A stretch of 38,333 bases of DNA from Herbinix sp. Lineage in GTDB: Bacteria > Bacillota > Clostridia > Lachnospirales > Lachnospiraceae. Within the stretch, counting starts at the first letter, position 1, and the number at the start of each line of letters is the position of its first letter. Location: assembly GCA_028691795.1 (NCBI GenBank), contig JAQUYQ010000010.1, positions 1 to 38,333 of the forward strand, written 5' to 3'. Positions 17,078-24,806 of this stretch are shown here, in pieces. The notes under the pieces are model-generated. The model was not told where the DNA came from and ran no database searches. It worked only from the letters and a program-made list of their open reading frames with translations. The position numbers and the translations under genes were made by a program.

Positions 17078-18081
17078 TATTTAAATAATTTAACTAAATG
17101 ATCCATTGATATCATCCGATCATCCACGTAAAAATCCGCATTTGGCTTTCCAAAATGAAGTTCATGGTAGTGCAGTCCCCATCTGTTTAATTGCTCCCCG
17201 GTTATGCCTCTCCAGTCAATACCGGTTACGTATCCTCTGGCAGTTAACAATATTATTTCATTCCCCATCGAATATAATTTATTAATCACATCAATCATAA
17301 CCTGATTAGGTTCTGCTTTCGCATAATCATTGTTTTCTGCTATCTTGGCTATCACTCCATCAATATCAAAGACAAATCGTTTCTTCCCGGAAGTAATTCT
17401 TAAGTACTCCTCTGCAATCCCAAATTCTTCCTCTGTATCAATATCGTAGTTTTTACTCATCTCGTATCCATAGATTTTATTACCAGACATGGAGTGCTGA
17501 TTCAGTATAACTTCACCTCTAACTACATCGATACAAGCATTCTGGTAATATACCTTTGGTAACTGTTGCCTCGGTAAATTATAGCATTCATGGATATCCT
17601 TCATAATTGGAATAATTGATCCGTCTTCCTTTTTATGCCACATCTTATAAGGTATTTCCTTAGCCGGGGCAATACTGCGAACGGAATCAAAGGTAGTATC
17701 CTTTAATAATATCTCTATCATCGCATCAATATCTTCAACATCACGTATCGGATAAGTAGGTCTAAGCTGCACAACAATATCTGCTGAGTAATTTTCTTGT
17801 TCTCTTAAATAGGTTAAGCAATGCTGAAAGACATCGATATCCAAAGCTGTATCAGTCGCATATTCTTCAGGTCGAAGGAAGGGAACCTCAGCCCCATATT
17901 CTCTACCAATTGCTGAATAAGCTTCACTGTCCGTACTTAGAATAATCCGATTGATATACTTTGATTTTTGGGCATGTTCAATTGAATGACTTAGCATAGG
18001 CTTTCCATTAATTAATCGGATATTCTTATGGGGTACACTTTTTGAACCGCTTCTTGCAGGTATTATAGCCAGTATATTCAT
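17077..18081 (-). CDS. CMP-nonulosonate synthetase fused to HAD phosphatase
   Basis: 334 residues. Residues 1-~225 are a NeuA-type cytidylyltransferase: IIPARSGSKSVPHKNI at 6-21, STDSE at 49-53, QLRPTYP, and DIDTEEEF near 215-222. Residues 233-334 are a small HAD hydrolase of the EcbF/BcbF capsule-phosphatase type: VFDIDGV with Asp 239 and Asp 241, LLTARG near 278-283, and HFGKPNADFYVDDR near 309-322. HAD enzymes can remove the 9-phosphate left when the synthase uses a 6-phosphorylated sugar (known for Neu5Ac and KDN routes), so the fusion may dephosphorylate and then activate the sugar. It lies just before the neuB-cupin gene but is separated from it by strong hairpins and a new promoter, so the two may be regulated differently. 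The ribosome binding site is AAGGATGG. Confidence 0.88.
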   Translation of the reverse strand: MNILAIIPARSGSKSVPHKNIRLINGKPMLSHSIEHAQKSKYINRIILSTDSEAYSAIGREYGAEVPFLRPEEYATDTALDIDVFQHCLTYLREQENYSADIVVQLRPTYPIRDVEDIDAMIEILLKDTTFDSVRSIAPAKEIPYKMWHKKEDGSIIPIMKDIHECYNLPRQQLPKVYYQNACIDVVRGEVILNQHSMSGNKIYGYEMSKNYDIDTEEEFGIAEEYLRITSGKKRFVFDIDGVIAKIAENNDYAKAEPNQVMIDVINKLYSMGNEIILLTARGYVTGIDWRGITGEQLNRWGLHYHELHFGKPNADFYVDDRMISMDHLVKLFK

Positions 18082-18175
18082 AATTCACCATCCTTGTCCG
18101 TTATCCTGAAGCACAATAAAATCAATTCAAATTAACATAACCTGTTATCTTTGGATTAGTTTGGGCATAAATCCT

Positions 18176-18202
18176 GAAGAATAGCTGTTTCTGCTATTCT
18201 TC
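18176..18202 (-). other. Hairpin covering the stop codon of the first maf gene
   Basis: A perfect 10-base stem pairs GAAGAATAGC (18176-18185) with GCTATTCTTC (18193-18202) around a 7-base loop. The right arm includes the last codons and TAG of the maf gene. No T run follows on the minus strand, so it is more likely an mRNA-stability or weak attenuation element than a full terminator. Confidence 0.5.
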
Positions 18203-20068
18203 TAATGGCTCGCATTCTTTTGCGAGACTATTCACATTAAACTCTGCAATCGCTTCTTCTAATAAAGGTTTTAATACACCCGCAGCTTCTTGTATTGCTT
18301 TATAAACCTCTCTTGATATTGTGTATGTCTTTATTTGATTTACTTTTATATCATCCGTTAGTTGATTTATAGTATCTAAATGTTTGGTAGTAACCTCTGA
18401 AATATAATCATTTAATAGCTGATATACACTTTTATCTGACATTTCTTTATTATAGACTGATATTTTTTTAGCTAGAGCTTGATTTTCAAGTCTTCCTATT
18501 TTGCCTTTTTCTGCGGCAATAATCAATTTATTGCATATTGCTAAAGATCTCTTCGCTTTATTAGCAATCCACTCCAAATCCAAGGCGCTTTCCTTAAAGT
18601 AAGCACTCACATATCCAAGTTCTTCCTGGCTGAAAGTAGGTTTTTTATTAGATACAATTTGAATTACATCAATTTCACGGTTACAATATTGGTCGATTGC
18701 ATCAGATAAGGTCATTACTTTTGCCCCTTTTATTTTGGCACCGCCTTCTGTAGCATTAATAACATCAATATGGGAACATAATTCAATTGCATCCTCTAAC
18801 CATATAAGATAGGTATACCAATCATGCCTTGCTTTCACCATATTACCGTTATTATCTTCAACCATCATTACACGCTCACCAGAACCATGCGGATTATTAA
18901 TGACACCACCGGCATGGGAATAATCTCCGTTATAGCACAAGTCCTGCCCTATAAAAATAATTCTTTTAAATTCCAACGCAACACAGATAGAATACGCTGC
19001 CGTTGATACGCTTCCTCCGGTATGAAGAAAAACTTGTTTTTTCCCTAATCTTTTATAAATTGTATCAATAAATTCTTCATTGGAAAATAATATTTTCCGG
19101 CCTTTGTGTAATTCTAAAACACCTGGATTACTTACTGATTTACATAAAAGCGGTATTTCCTTAAACCTATCATCAGCGAAGTGTTTTGGTGATTTGGCAG
19201 CGTCTAACGTAACAATAAAATCAGGCATGATATCATGCTTTAATAAATACTTCAGAGCCGTATCTACCGCGAATATTATTGCTTTACCTTTTGCCATTTT
19301 TAAATACTGTATATTTTTATCAAGGGATGGGCCGGCAGATACGATAATCGCCGGTAAATCTTTGGGAATATCTTCAATAAAATCACTTAAGATATTGCAT
19401 TCTTTAAGAAATTTGAGGTTTTTAATCTCATTTTTCGTCATTCTAATACCCCAATAAGCTTCCGTATTTTTATTTACTGTTTCTCTTATTTTTACATCCC
19501 TTAAAGTTTTATTAAAATTATCATACTCTTCAATAAATAGTTTATCATATTGAGGATGTGCACATATAATTTGTGTATTTAGATTAATCCAATTAACACA
19601 CTGATCAACTAAAGTCGAGTATTCCTGTTTATTAATTCCTTCTATACTAATTGATATTCGGGTTTCGGATAAGATGTCCGTAATATCATAATTTTCTAAT
19701 GTATGCATAAAAATATCAAAGCTTGGTTCTACAATTAGCAGAATGTTCTTCTCTCCTAATCGTTTCATGATTTCCCTGGCAAATATACCGTTACCAAAAC
19801 CAAACATTGATACCACAATATCTAAATTATTAAAATCAAATTGACCTGCCCATTTTTCTGCTTCTGCCTGTGGTCTGTAAGCACTATTTAATCGAGTAAT
19901 ATTTCCTTCTTTTTCTAGCACAATAGCCCGATTGCCATCCTTGGTTTCAATCGAGTTAATATTACTTAATAAATTCTTTTCAGTATGAAAATCACATTCC
20001 ATAAGACATTCGTAAAGGTATTTTCTTTTTTCTTTAATCATTTGTAAATTTATATCATAGAAGTTCAT
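18194..20068 (-). CDS. Maf family flagellin glycosyltransferase (DUF115)
   Basis: 624 residues after correcting the start: GGGGG lies 5 bases before the ATG at 20068, inside a longer open frame. Maf proteins transfer nonulosonic acids to flagellin in the cytoplasm. Residues ~40-190 are the N-terminal region with a Rossmann-like VSMFGFGNGIFA near 86-97 and VEPSF. Residues ~235-440 are DUF115: VSAGPSLDKN at 243-252, VTLDAAK near 286-292, HTGGSVSTAA, IGQDLCYNGDYSHAGG and NATEGGAKIKG. Residues ~450-624 are an extra helical C-terminus. Unlike the second Maf (4755-6419) it lacks the VLLADLYELQ helical N-terminal domain, but the small gene just upstream encodes that domain alone. The two Mafs may differ in sugar donor or in acceptor site. 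Confidence 0.9.
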   Translation of the reverse strand: MNFYDINLQMIKEKRKYLYECLMECDFHTEKNLLSNINSIETKDGNRAIVLEKEGNITRLNSAYRPQAEAEKWAGQFDFNNLDIVVSMFGFGNGIFAREIMKRLGEKNILLIVEPSFDIFMHTLENYDITDILSETRISISIEGINKQEYSTLVDQCVNWINLNTQIICAHPQYDKLFIEEYDNFNKTLRDVKIRETVNKNTEAYWGIRMTKNEIKNLKFLKECNILSDFIEDIPKDLPAIIVSAGPSLDKNIQYLKMAKGKAIIFAVDTALKYLLKHDIMPDFIVTLDAAKSPKHFADDRFKEIPLLCKSVSNPGVLELHKGRKILFSNEEFIDTIYKRLGKKQVFLHTGGSVSTAAYSICVALEFKRIIFIGQDLCYNGDYSHAGGVINNPHGSGERVMMVEDNNGNMVKARHDWYTYLIWLEDAIELCSHIDVINATEGGAKIKGAKVMTLSDAIDQYCNREIDVIQIVSNKKPTFSQEELGYVSAYFKESALDLEWIANKAKRSLAICNKLIIAAEKGKIGRLENQALAKKISVYNKEMSDKSVYQLLNDYISEVTTKHLDTINQLTDDIKVNQIKTYTISREVYKAIQEAAGVLKPLLEEAIAEFNVNSLAKECEPLEE

Positions 20069-20118
20069 AATTACCCCCACTAAGCGAAACACTTTATTCC
20101 TATTATTACATAAAGATT

Positions 20119-20148
20119 ATTATATAAAAATTTACTGAAAATACACAA
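20119..20148 (-). promoter_or_regulatory. Possible SigA promoter before first maf gene
   Basis: A perfect minus-strand TATAAT (20119-20124) lies 18 bases after TTGTGT (20143-20148), which matches only three of six -35 positions. It could give SigD-independent expression of maf. The region is very AT-rich, so chance matches are likely. Confidence 0.3.
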
Positions 20149-20193
20149 TTTCCTTTATGCCAATGAATATTTAACTCTATGAAACAATCCTTA

Positions 20194-20505
20194 TTATAAG
20201 CTGTTTTGAATTAGCCTGAGTTGATCTGCTATTTCATATTTTAAAATATCTGCCAGCAGAACATTATCACCAGCTTCCATCGCATTCAGAGCTTCGGTTA
20301 ATTTACCTGCTATTTCATTAATATCAAAATCCTTAAGTTGACTATTCCTGTTCATTTCATATAGTTGATCAATTAACCCTGCTAATACTACAACAACTCC
20401 GTTAAGTTTCGTATATGCCATCTTGATCTTCTGTTTATACAGATAATCCGTAACCGTATCTAATTGATTAATTGCATCTTCCATTGCTAATTTAAAACTA
20501 TCCAT
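20194..20505 (-). CDS. Free-standing Maf N-terminal helical domain
   Basis: 103 residues, all-helical, no signal peptide. It aligns with the first ~110 residues of the Maf protein at 4755 and of the truncated Maf at 2582. The clearest shared block is NVLLADILKYEI against YVLLADLYELQI and FVLLADLLELQL, with the preceding helix QLYEM also matching. The start is moved to the ATG at 20505, which has GGAGG 6 bases upstream; the longer frame lacks a site. It lies between the flagellin terminator and the first maf gene, the Maf that lacks this domain. It may be a chaperone-like partner that brings flagellin to Maf, but the function is unproved. Confidence 0.75.
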   Translation of the reverse strand: MDSFKLAMEDAINQLDTVTDYLYKQKIKMAYTKLNGVVVVLAGLIDQLYEMNRNSQLKDFDINEIAGKLTEALNAMEAGDNVLLADILKYEIADQLRLIQNSL

Positions 20506-20540
20506 CCTTAACCTCCACTCCACCTCACGTCGGTGACAAG

Positions 20541-20573
20541 TAAAAAAGGACCGACCTTCGGGTCGGTCCTTTT
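20541..20573 (-). terminator. Intrinsic terminator of flagellin gene
   Basis: A perfect 13-base stem (20544-20556 with 20561-20573) around a 4-base loop, GC-rich in the middle, followed on the minus strand by TTTTTTA. It is 20 bases after the fliC stop codon and is the best intrinsic terminator in the window. Genes downstream would be read only through leakage or from their own promoters. Confidence 0.92.
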
Positions 20574-20592
20574 AGCTTTAGTACATAAGTAA

Positions 20593-21411
20593 TTATTGTA
20601 ACAATGATAACACACCTTGTGTTGACTGGTTAGCCTGAGACAACATAGACTGAGCTGCTTGCTGAAGAATATTACTCCTTGAGTATTTAACCATTTCTTT
20701 AGCCATATCAGTATCACGAATACGGGATTCAGCTGATTGTAAGTTCTCAGATGCATTATCCGCATTGGCAATCGTATGTTCCAATCTGTTCTGAAGTGCA
20801 CCAAGTTTTGATCTTTCTTTTGATACTGTCTTGATAGCAGAATCAATCGTTTTAAGAGCTCTTGTTGCTGTAGAGTAAGCCTTAACACTGCTGGCAATTC
20901 CATCAACATTTAATTTAGAAGCTGTCATCGTATTAATACTAAGTGAAATACTTTGTCCACTGTTTGCACCAATCTGGAACTTCTTATTACTGAAGGAACC
21001 GGTTAATAACTTCTGAGTATTATATTCTGTTTGAGTAGCAATACGAGTTACTTCTGATGCAAGAGCTTTAATTTCTTCCTGGATCGCTGTACGATCAACA
21101 GATACGTTAGTATCGTTAGCTGCTTGAACAGTAAGTTCTCTCATTCTTTGAAGAATGGAATGTGTTTCATTTAATGCACCTTCAGCAGTCTGAATTAAAG
21201 AAATACTGTCCTGAGCATTAGTGGAAGCCTGTTCAATACCTCTGATTTGTCCACGCATCTTCTCGGAAATTGAAAGACCAGCCGCATCATCACCGGCACG
21301 GTTAATTCTGTAACCGGATGATAACTTTTCCGTTGATTTGGAAAGATTACTGGTATTAATACCTAACTGTCTGTTTGTGTTGGCTGCTGCCATATTATGC
21401 TGTACTACCAT
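20593..21411 (-). CDS. fliC: Flagellin
   Basis: 272 residues, the filament subunit. The N-terminal D0-D1 region (MVVQHNMAAANTNRQLGIN, then SSGYRINRAGDDAAGLSISEKMRGQI) and the C-terminal D1-D0 region (LGALQNRLEHTIAN, ending NQSTQGVLSLLQ) are both typical. Only a short linker joins them (roughly residues 140-195), so no D2/D3 outer domain exists and this is a minimal flagellin. The start is corrected to 21411: AGGAGG at 21421-21426 is 9 bases before it, and the longer frame has no site. A SigD promoter (21549-21575), a CsrA-type hairpin (21437-21452) and a strong terminator make it a separate transcript. The glycosylation island directly downstream makes this the likely acceptor, with Ser/Thr in the D1 part as candidates. 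Confidence 0.97.
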   Translation of the reverse strand: MVVQHNMAAANTNRQLGINTSNLSKSTEKLSSGYRINRAGDDAAGLSISEKMRGQIRGIEQASTNAQDSISLIQTAEGALNETHSILQRMRELTVQAANDTNVSVDRTAIQEEIKALASEVTRIATQTEYNTQKLLTGSFSNKKFQIGANSGQSISLSINTMTASKLNVDGIASSVKAYSTATRALKTIDSAIKTVSKERSKLGALQNRLEHTIANADNASENLQSAESRIRDTDMAKEMVKYSRSNILQQAAQSMLSQANQSTQGVLSLLQ

Positions 21412-21419
21412 ATTATTAT

Positions 21420-21452
21420 TCCTCCTTGAATTTGTAGTAGCATCCATGCTAC
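21420..21452 (-). promoter_or_regulatory. CsrA-type binding hairpin and ribosome binding site of fliC
   Basis: On the minus strand GTAGC ATGGAT GCTAC (21437-21452) makes a 5-base stem with a 6-base loop that displays GGA, the standard CsrA recognition feature. About ten bases on, the ribosome binding site AAGGAGGAA supplies a second GGA. Two such sites, one over the ribosome binding site, are the known arrangement by which CsrA blocks hag translation in Bacillus subtilis. csrA and fliW are 4 kb upstream in this window. Confidence 0.6.
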
Positions 21453-21548
21453 CGTTTTTATTATGTTAGTATTCAATATCCCCTGAAATGTCTCTCGGGC
21501 CGTACGCTCCTTCATAACACCTCTGTAATATTGATTTACTTGATATAT

Positions 21549-21575
21549 ATATCGGAACATTTTTCTATAACTTTA
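21549..21575 (-). promoter_or_regulatory. SigD promoter of fliC
   Basis: Minus-strand TAAA (21572-21575), 16 bases, then CCGATAT (21549-21555): an exact match to the flagellar sigma factor consensus. Transcription would begin near 21542, giving a leader of about 130 bases. Confidence 0.85.
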
Positions 21576-21593
21576 TACCTAATAATGAATTTT

Positions 21594-22085
21594 TTAATTT
21601 TTTTTGTCTAAAAAATAAGATTCTCCTTGGTGTTGGTTTGCCATATTCTTATAATAACTAGATGCTGTTTGATTACTGATTTTAAAGTTCTTAATCTCCT
21701 TGCGCTTTTTAATCAGCGTATTTTCAATTTTAATCTTGTTGCGTTCTTCAGTAGCCTGCAGATTTACATTAATATCAGTAATTTTTAAGATAAGCTCCTG
21801 CAGCTCCTTTATTTCTTCCTGATATTGACTTGCATTTGTAGTAACCACTTCTTTTACTCTTAGATAAATCTGTTCAAATCCATCGTCTAATTGAGCTAAT
21901 GTCTTTAACAGCTTATCTTTCTCCGTAAAAGCAGCATCAAATTCTTCTCCTTCAATGTTACCCAGGTTAGCTAATCTTTCCTGCTCTAGTGTATATTCCA
22001 GTAAACTTCTCAAAATATTGATCTTTTTAATTAAAGTCTCCTTTAGTAATACCAGATAGGTTTTATGTTGGTTGGACTGATCCAT
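21594..22085 (-). CDS. FliT/FlgN-like flagellar export chaperone
   Basis: 163 residues, almost wholly helical with coiled-coil character (heptad-like Leu/Ile spacing, many Glu and Lys), no membrane segment. It lies between fliS and fliC in the fliD-fliS unit, the usual place of fliT or a second flgN-like gene. The C-terminal tail (SYYKN..NQHQGESYFLDKKN) is the Tyr- and Phe-containing, disordered kind typical of the FlgN class. It would bind a late substrate (FliD or a FlgK protein) and guide it to the export gate. Sequence identity is too low by eye to choose between FliT and FlgN. AAAGGG lies 8 bases before the ATG. Confidence 0.6.
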   Translation of the reverse strand: MDQSNQHKTYLVLLKETLIKKINILRSLLEYTLEQERLANLGNIEGEEFDAAFTEKDKLLKTLAQLDDGFEQIYLRVKEVVTTNASQYQEEIKELQELILKITDINVNLQATEERNKIKIENTLIKKRKEIKNFKISNQTASSYYKNMANQHQGESYFLDKKN

Positions 22086-22112
22086 CTTGTTGTCCCTTTC
22101 TTTCCTGCAAGC

Positions 22113-22496
22113 TTACATTTTATTTGCTTGTTTCGATAACTTCATTACATCCTTCCATGCATCGCGCATCTCTCTTATGTAATCTATTGCCTCTTCAAGA
22201 ACAGATCTGTCTTTCTTAATGTTTGCTTCTATTAATCTACGGTAAATATAGTCATAGACAGCATCAAAATCCTTAGCTACAGGATATTTAAAATCTAAGG
22301 TTGCACGAAATTCTGAAATGATTCTCTCGACTTTAACTATATTTGTATTCGCTTTATGATTGTCATTCTTTTCCATTGCCATAAGAGCAATATTCCCAAA
22401 CTTAATTGCACCTTCGTAAAGCATTAAGGTTAACTCCGCCGGTGATGCTGTTAATATTTTGCTGTCCTTATATGCGGCTGCTGCATTCATAGCCAT
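22113..22496 (-). CDS. fliS: Flagellin export chaperone FliS
   Basis: 127 residues, exactly FliS-like. It binds the C-terminal D0 region of flagellin in the cytoplasm and keeps it unpolymerised until export. Family landmarks are AAAAYKDSKILTASPAELTLMLYEGAIKF in the first 33 residues and the later DFDAVYDYIYRRLIEAN and MRDAWKDV. AGGAGG lies 7 bases before the ATG. It follows fliD by 46 bases. FliS also touches FliW and CsrA regulation in Bacillus through competition for flagellin. Confidence 0.95.
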   Translation of the reverse strand: MAMNAAAAYKDSKILTASPAELTLMLYEGAIKFGNIALMAMEKNDNHKANTNIVKVERIISEFRATLDFKYPVAKDFDAVYDYIYRRLIEANIKKDRSVLEEAIDYIREMRDAWKDVMKLSKQANKM

Positions 22497-22542
22497 GGTA
22501 AGTCCTCCTTTTAATTCATAACTATTTTAGAATTTTAAACTC

Positions 22543-24096
22543 TTAACTGCTTCCTCCCAGTAAGGAAGTCAAAGAAGAACTTTGTGAATTCAATTTTGAC
22601 ATCGCAGACTCCATCGCAGTGAATTGCTTATAGTATTTGTTTTCCAGAGTCGTCAATTTAGTTTCCATCGTTTTTAGACTGGAATTATAATCTTTCAGTG
22701 TTTTTGTCATCTCTTTATCATTGTAAAAATTCAGTGCACTTTTAATAGACGAGCTTTTCATCTTGTCCGTCATCGAGCTATAAAGATTACCTGCCAAAGT
22801 AGAAAGAACACTCGTAACAGTATCCGGATCCTCGCTCAAAGCTTTCTTTAATTTATCTGTCGTACCAGATACACTTGAATCCTCGCTGTTACCATCAATA
22901 TGTAGCAAGCCTTTTTCTGTATAAATGGATGATGTGCCAATACCGAAAGTTGATAACGAATAACTTTTATCATTGACAGTAACATTTCCACCCATTTCAG
23001 TCCTCATTAAATTTATAACTGAATTTAAGTTATCATCTCTTCTTAGCAGAGAGTCTTTTATTTTGGTTTCCCATTTTTCTATCTGAGTATCCGTCATGGC
23101 TTCTTTTTCATCATCCGTTAATGGGTCATATCCCTTAGCTGAATCAGCATTATATTCGTTATTCATTTCTTTTAATAATTCATTATAGCCTGTGACAAAA
23201 CTCTTGACCATATCGTATACTGCTTGTGTATTATTCGTTACTGAAAGATTGATAACCTTGTCATCCGATATGTCCTCGGTACTGGAGCCATCAGTTACAC
23301 CTTTCAGATTAAAAGTTAGTCCATTCGCGGTAATGGTATTGGTTGTTCCTGTTAAAGTAGCACCATTATATTCAATAATAGAATCTGAAGGGTCAATATG
23401 TGAAAGACTTCCAGAGTCAACTGTAACTTTTCCATCGGATTCCGTAGTCGTAATATCAGTCAATCCAAGGTTTGTTAAGCTATCCGCAGTTGTAGCTTCT
23501 AAAGAAAAAGCATTCGCGATACCACTACTCAGAGAACTTAAGAAAAACCGCTTCTGGGTCGAATCATAAGTTGCATTCACGCCGGCTTTCTTACAAGCAT
23601 CTATGAAGTTACCTACCGTGGTATCGGTACCAACCTCTAAAAATTCTTGACCAGTACCTCCGTCAATTATAATTGTATTACTATCCGCATCACTAAACCC
23701 TAGATCCGTCAGCAGGGTACTACGTCCAATTGCCTTACCATTATCATCCGCAGCAACCTGCGTACCTGTAACATATTGTGCACTTGCAAGCTGCTTTATC
23801 TTAAGCGTCTGAGTACCAACCGATGCCGTGCTATCTGCAGTGACAGTAACTTTGCTATCATCTGAAGATGTTACATCTTTTGTGTTGTAACTTCCCTTAA
23901 ATCTCATCTTAGACAAAGAGTCCGTATAGAATGAATATATTTTAGAATTAAGAGTTTTCCATTTATCCTGTTTCCACTCTAATTTGGTTACTTTATTTTC
24001 AATCTTAGTGGATTTCATGCGTTCCGCTTTCATTAATTCTGTAACTATACTATCTGTATCCATACCGGAAATCAATCCTGATAATTTTATAGACAT
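22543..24096 (-). CDS. fliD: Flagellar filament cap protein FliD
   Basis: 517 residues. FliD caps the growing filament and folds incoming flagellin. The N-terminus (KLSGLISGMDTDSIVTELMKAER) and the C-terminal coiled coil (KDYNSSLKTMETKLTTLENKYYKQFTAMESAMSKLNSQSSSLTSLL) are diagnostic. The central region (about 65-290) is Thr/Ser/Asp-rich beta domain, as in other FliD proteins. AGAGAGG lies 6 bases before the ATG, and flaG ends 12 bases upstream, so flaG-fliD-fliS form one unit. Confidence 0.96.
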   Translation of the reverse strand: MSIKLSGLISGMDTDSIVTELMKAERMKSTKIENKVTKLEWKQDKWKTLNSKIYSFYTDSLSKMRFKGSYNTKDVTSSDDSKVTVTADSTASVGTQTLKIKQLASAQYVTGTQVAADDNGKAIGRSTLLTDLGFSDADSNTIIIDGGTGQEFLEVGTDTTVGNFIDACKKAGVNATYDSTQKRFFLSSLSSGIANAFSLEATTADSLTNLGLTDITTTESDGKVTVDSGSLSHIDPSDSIIEYNGATLTGTTNTITANGLTFNLKGVTDGSSTEDISDDKVINLSVTNNTQAVYDMVKSFVTGYNELLKEMNNEYNADSAKGYDPLTDDEKEAMTDTQIEKWETKIKDSLLRRDDNLNSVINLMRTEMGGNVTVNDKSYSLSTFGIGTSSIYTEKGLLHIDGNSEDSSVSGTTDKLKKALSEDPDTVTSVLSTLAGNLYSSMTDKMKSSSIKSALNFYNDKEMTKTLKDYNSSLKTMETKLTTLENKYYKQFTAMESAMSKLNSQSSSLTSLLGGSS

Positions 24097-24108
24097 ACTG
24101 TCACCTCT

Positions 24109-24543
24109 CTATCTCTTTTCATCAACAAGAAGTCCTGCCAGCTCCCACATTCTTTCAACCATTTCTAATGTCTGCTCCGGAGGAATTTCTCTGATAACTT
24201 CTTTTGTATCTTCATCGAGAACCTTAATAGAAACTCTTTTGGTTTCTTCGTGGTAGGAAAATTCACATCTGGTTCTGTGCATCTTTAGTTTATTATTCGC
24301 TTTTGAAATTGCATCTTTAATCTGTTGATCAGAAGCTGAACCATTGTTTTGTCCATTGTTTTGTCCACTATTCTGTTCTTTACTTGTCCGACTGTTCATA
24401 GCAACTTTTGACGTTCCTGGTAGTTCCGTAATATTAATCGTTGCCTGACTTGTCTCCTGACCTGAAGTCGTCTCTACTCTTGGTTTTGAGATCAGTTTTG
24501 CCGCGTCATTATAAATAGCTCCTGATAATGCATCTAATGCCAT
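24109..24543 (-). CDS. flaG: FlaG family flagellar protein
   Basis: 144 residues. The C-terminal ~75 residues are the FlaG domain: ISKANNKLKMHRTRCEFSYHEETKRVSIKVLDEDTKEVIREIPPEQTLEMVERMWELAGLLVDE, with the hallmark REIPPEQ. The N-terminal half is a low-complexity linker that includes a repeated SGQNNGQNNGS stretch. FlaG is linked to control of filament length, its mechanism being unclear. The start is moved to 24543, where GGAGG is 9 bases upstream; an ATG only 3 bases from the site is less likely. It is the first gene after the SigD-like promoter at 24639-24666. Confidence 0.88.
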   Translation of the reverse strand: MALDALSGAIYNDAAKLISKPRVETTSGQETSQATINITELPGTSKVAMNSRTSKEQNSGQNNGQNNGSASDQQIKDAISKANNKLKMHRTRCEFSYHEETKRVSIKVLDEDTKEVIREIPPEQTLEMVERMWELAGLLVDEKR

Positions 24544-24638
24544 AAACATACACCTCCATGTGTTTCTTAAAATCAATCCATATTGCGATTATGCCATCCT
24601 TGACTGTATTAATCATTTGCAATAACATCCTATTTCTT

Positions 24639-24666
24639 TTATCGGTTTGTTTTATTAAAATGTTTA
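24639..24666 (-). promoter_or_regulatory. SigD-like promoter of flaG-fliD-fliS
   Basis: Minus-strand TAAA (24663-24666), 17 bases, then CCGATAA (24639-24645). Both boxes are good; the spacer is one base longer than at the other SigD sites in this window. It lies about 95 bases before the flaG start. Confidence 0.5.
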
Positions 24667-24729
24667 TAGCTGCTATATAAAAATATTAATAAACCCATAA
24701 CTTCACTCGATAATGATTTATCTTAATAT

Positions 24730-24778
24730 AAAAGAAAATCCTCCAAATACCGCTGTATTGAACAACCGTACCGGGAGG
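24730..24778 (-). terminator. Terminator after csrA
   Basis: Outer arms CCTCC (24740-24744) and GGAGG (24774-24778) enclose a small inner hairpin (AATAC paired with GTATT on the minus strand), followed by ATTTTCTTTT. It lies 28 bases after the csrA stop codon and closes the flgM-csrA operon. Confidence 0.6.
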
Positions 24779-24806
24779 CCTCTTAATTATTCTTTAATAA
24801 TCTTAT

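Noticed and set aside
20508..20909. 133-residue minus-strand ORF overlapping the end of flagellin
   Set aside because: It is another frame of fliC running into the terminator and has no coding features.
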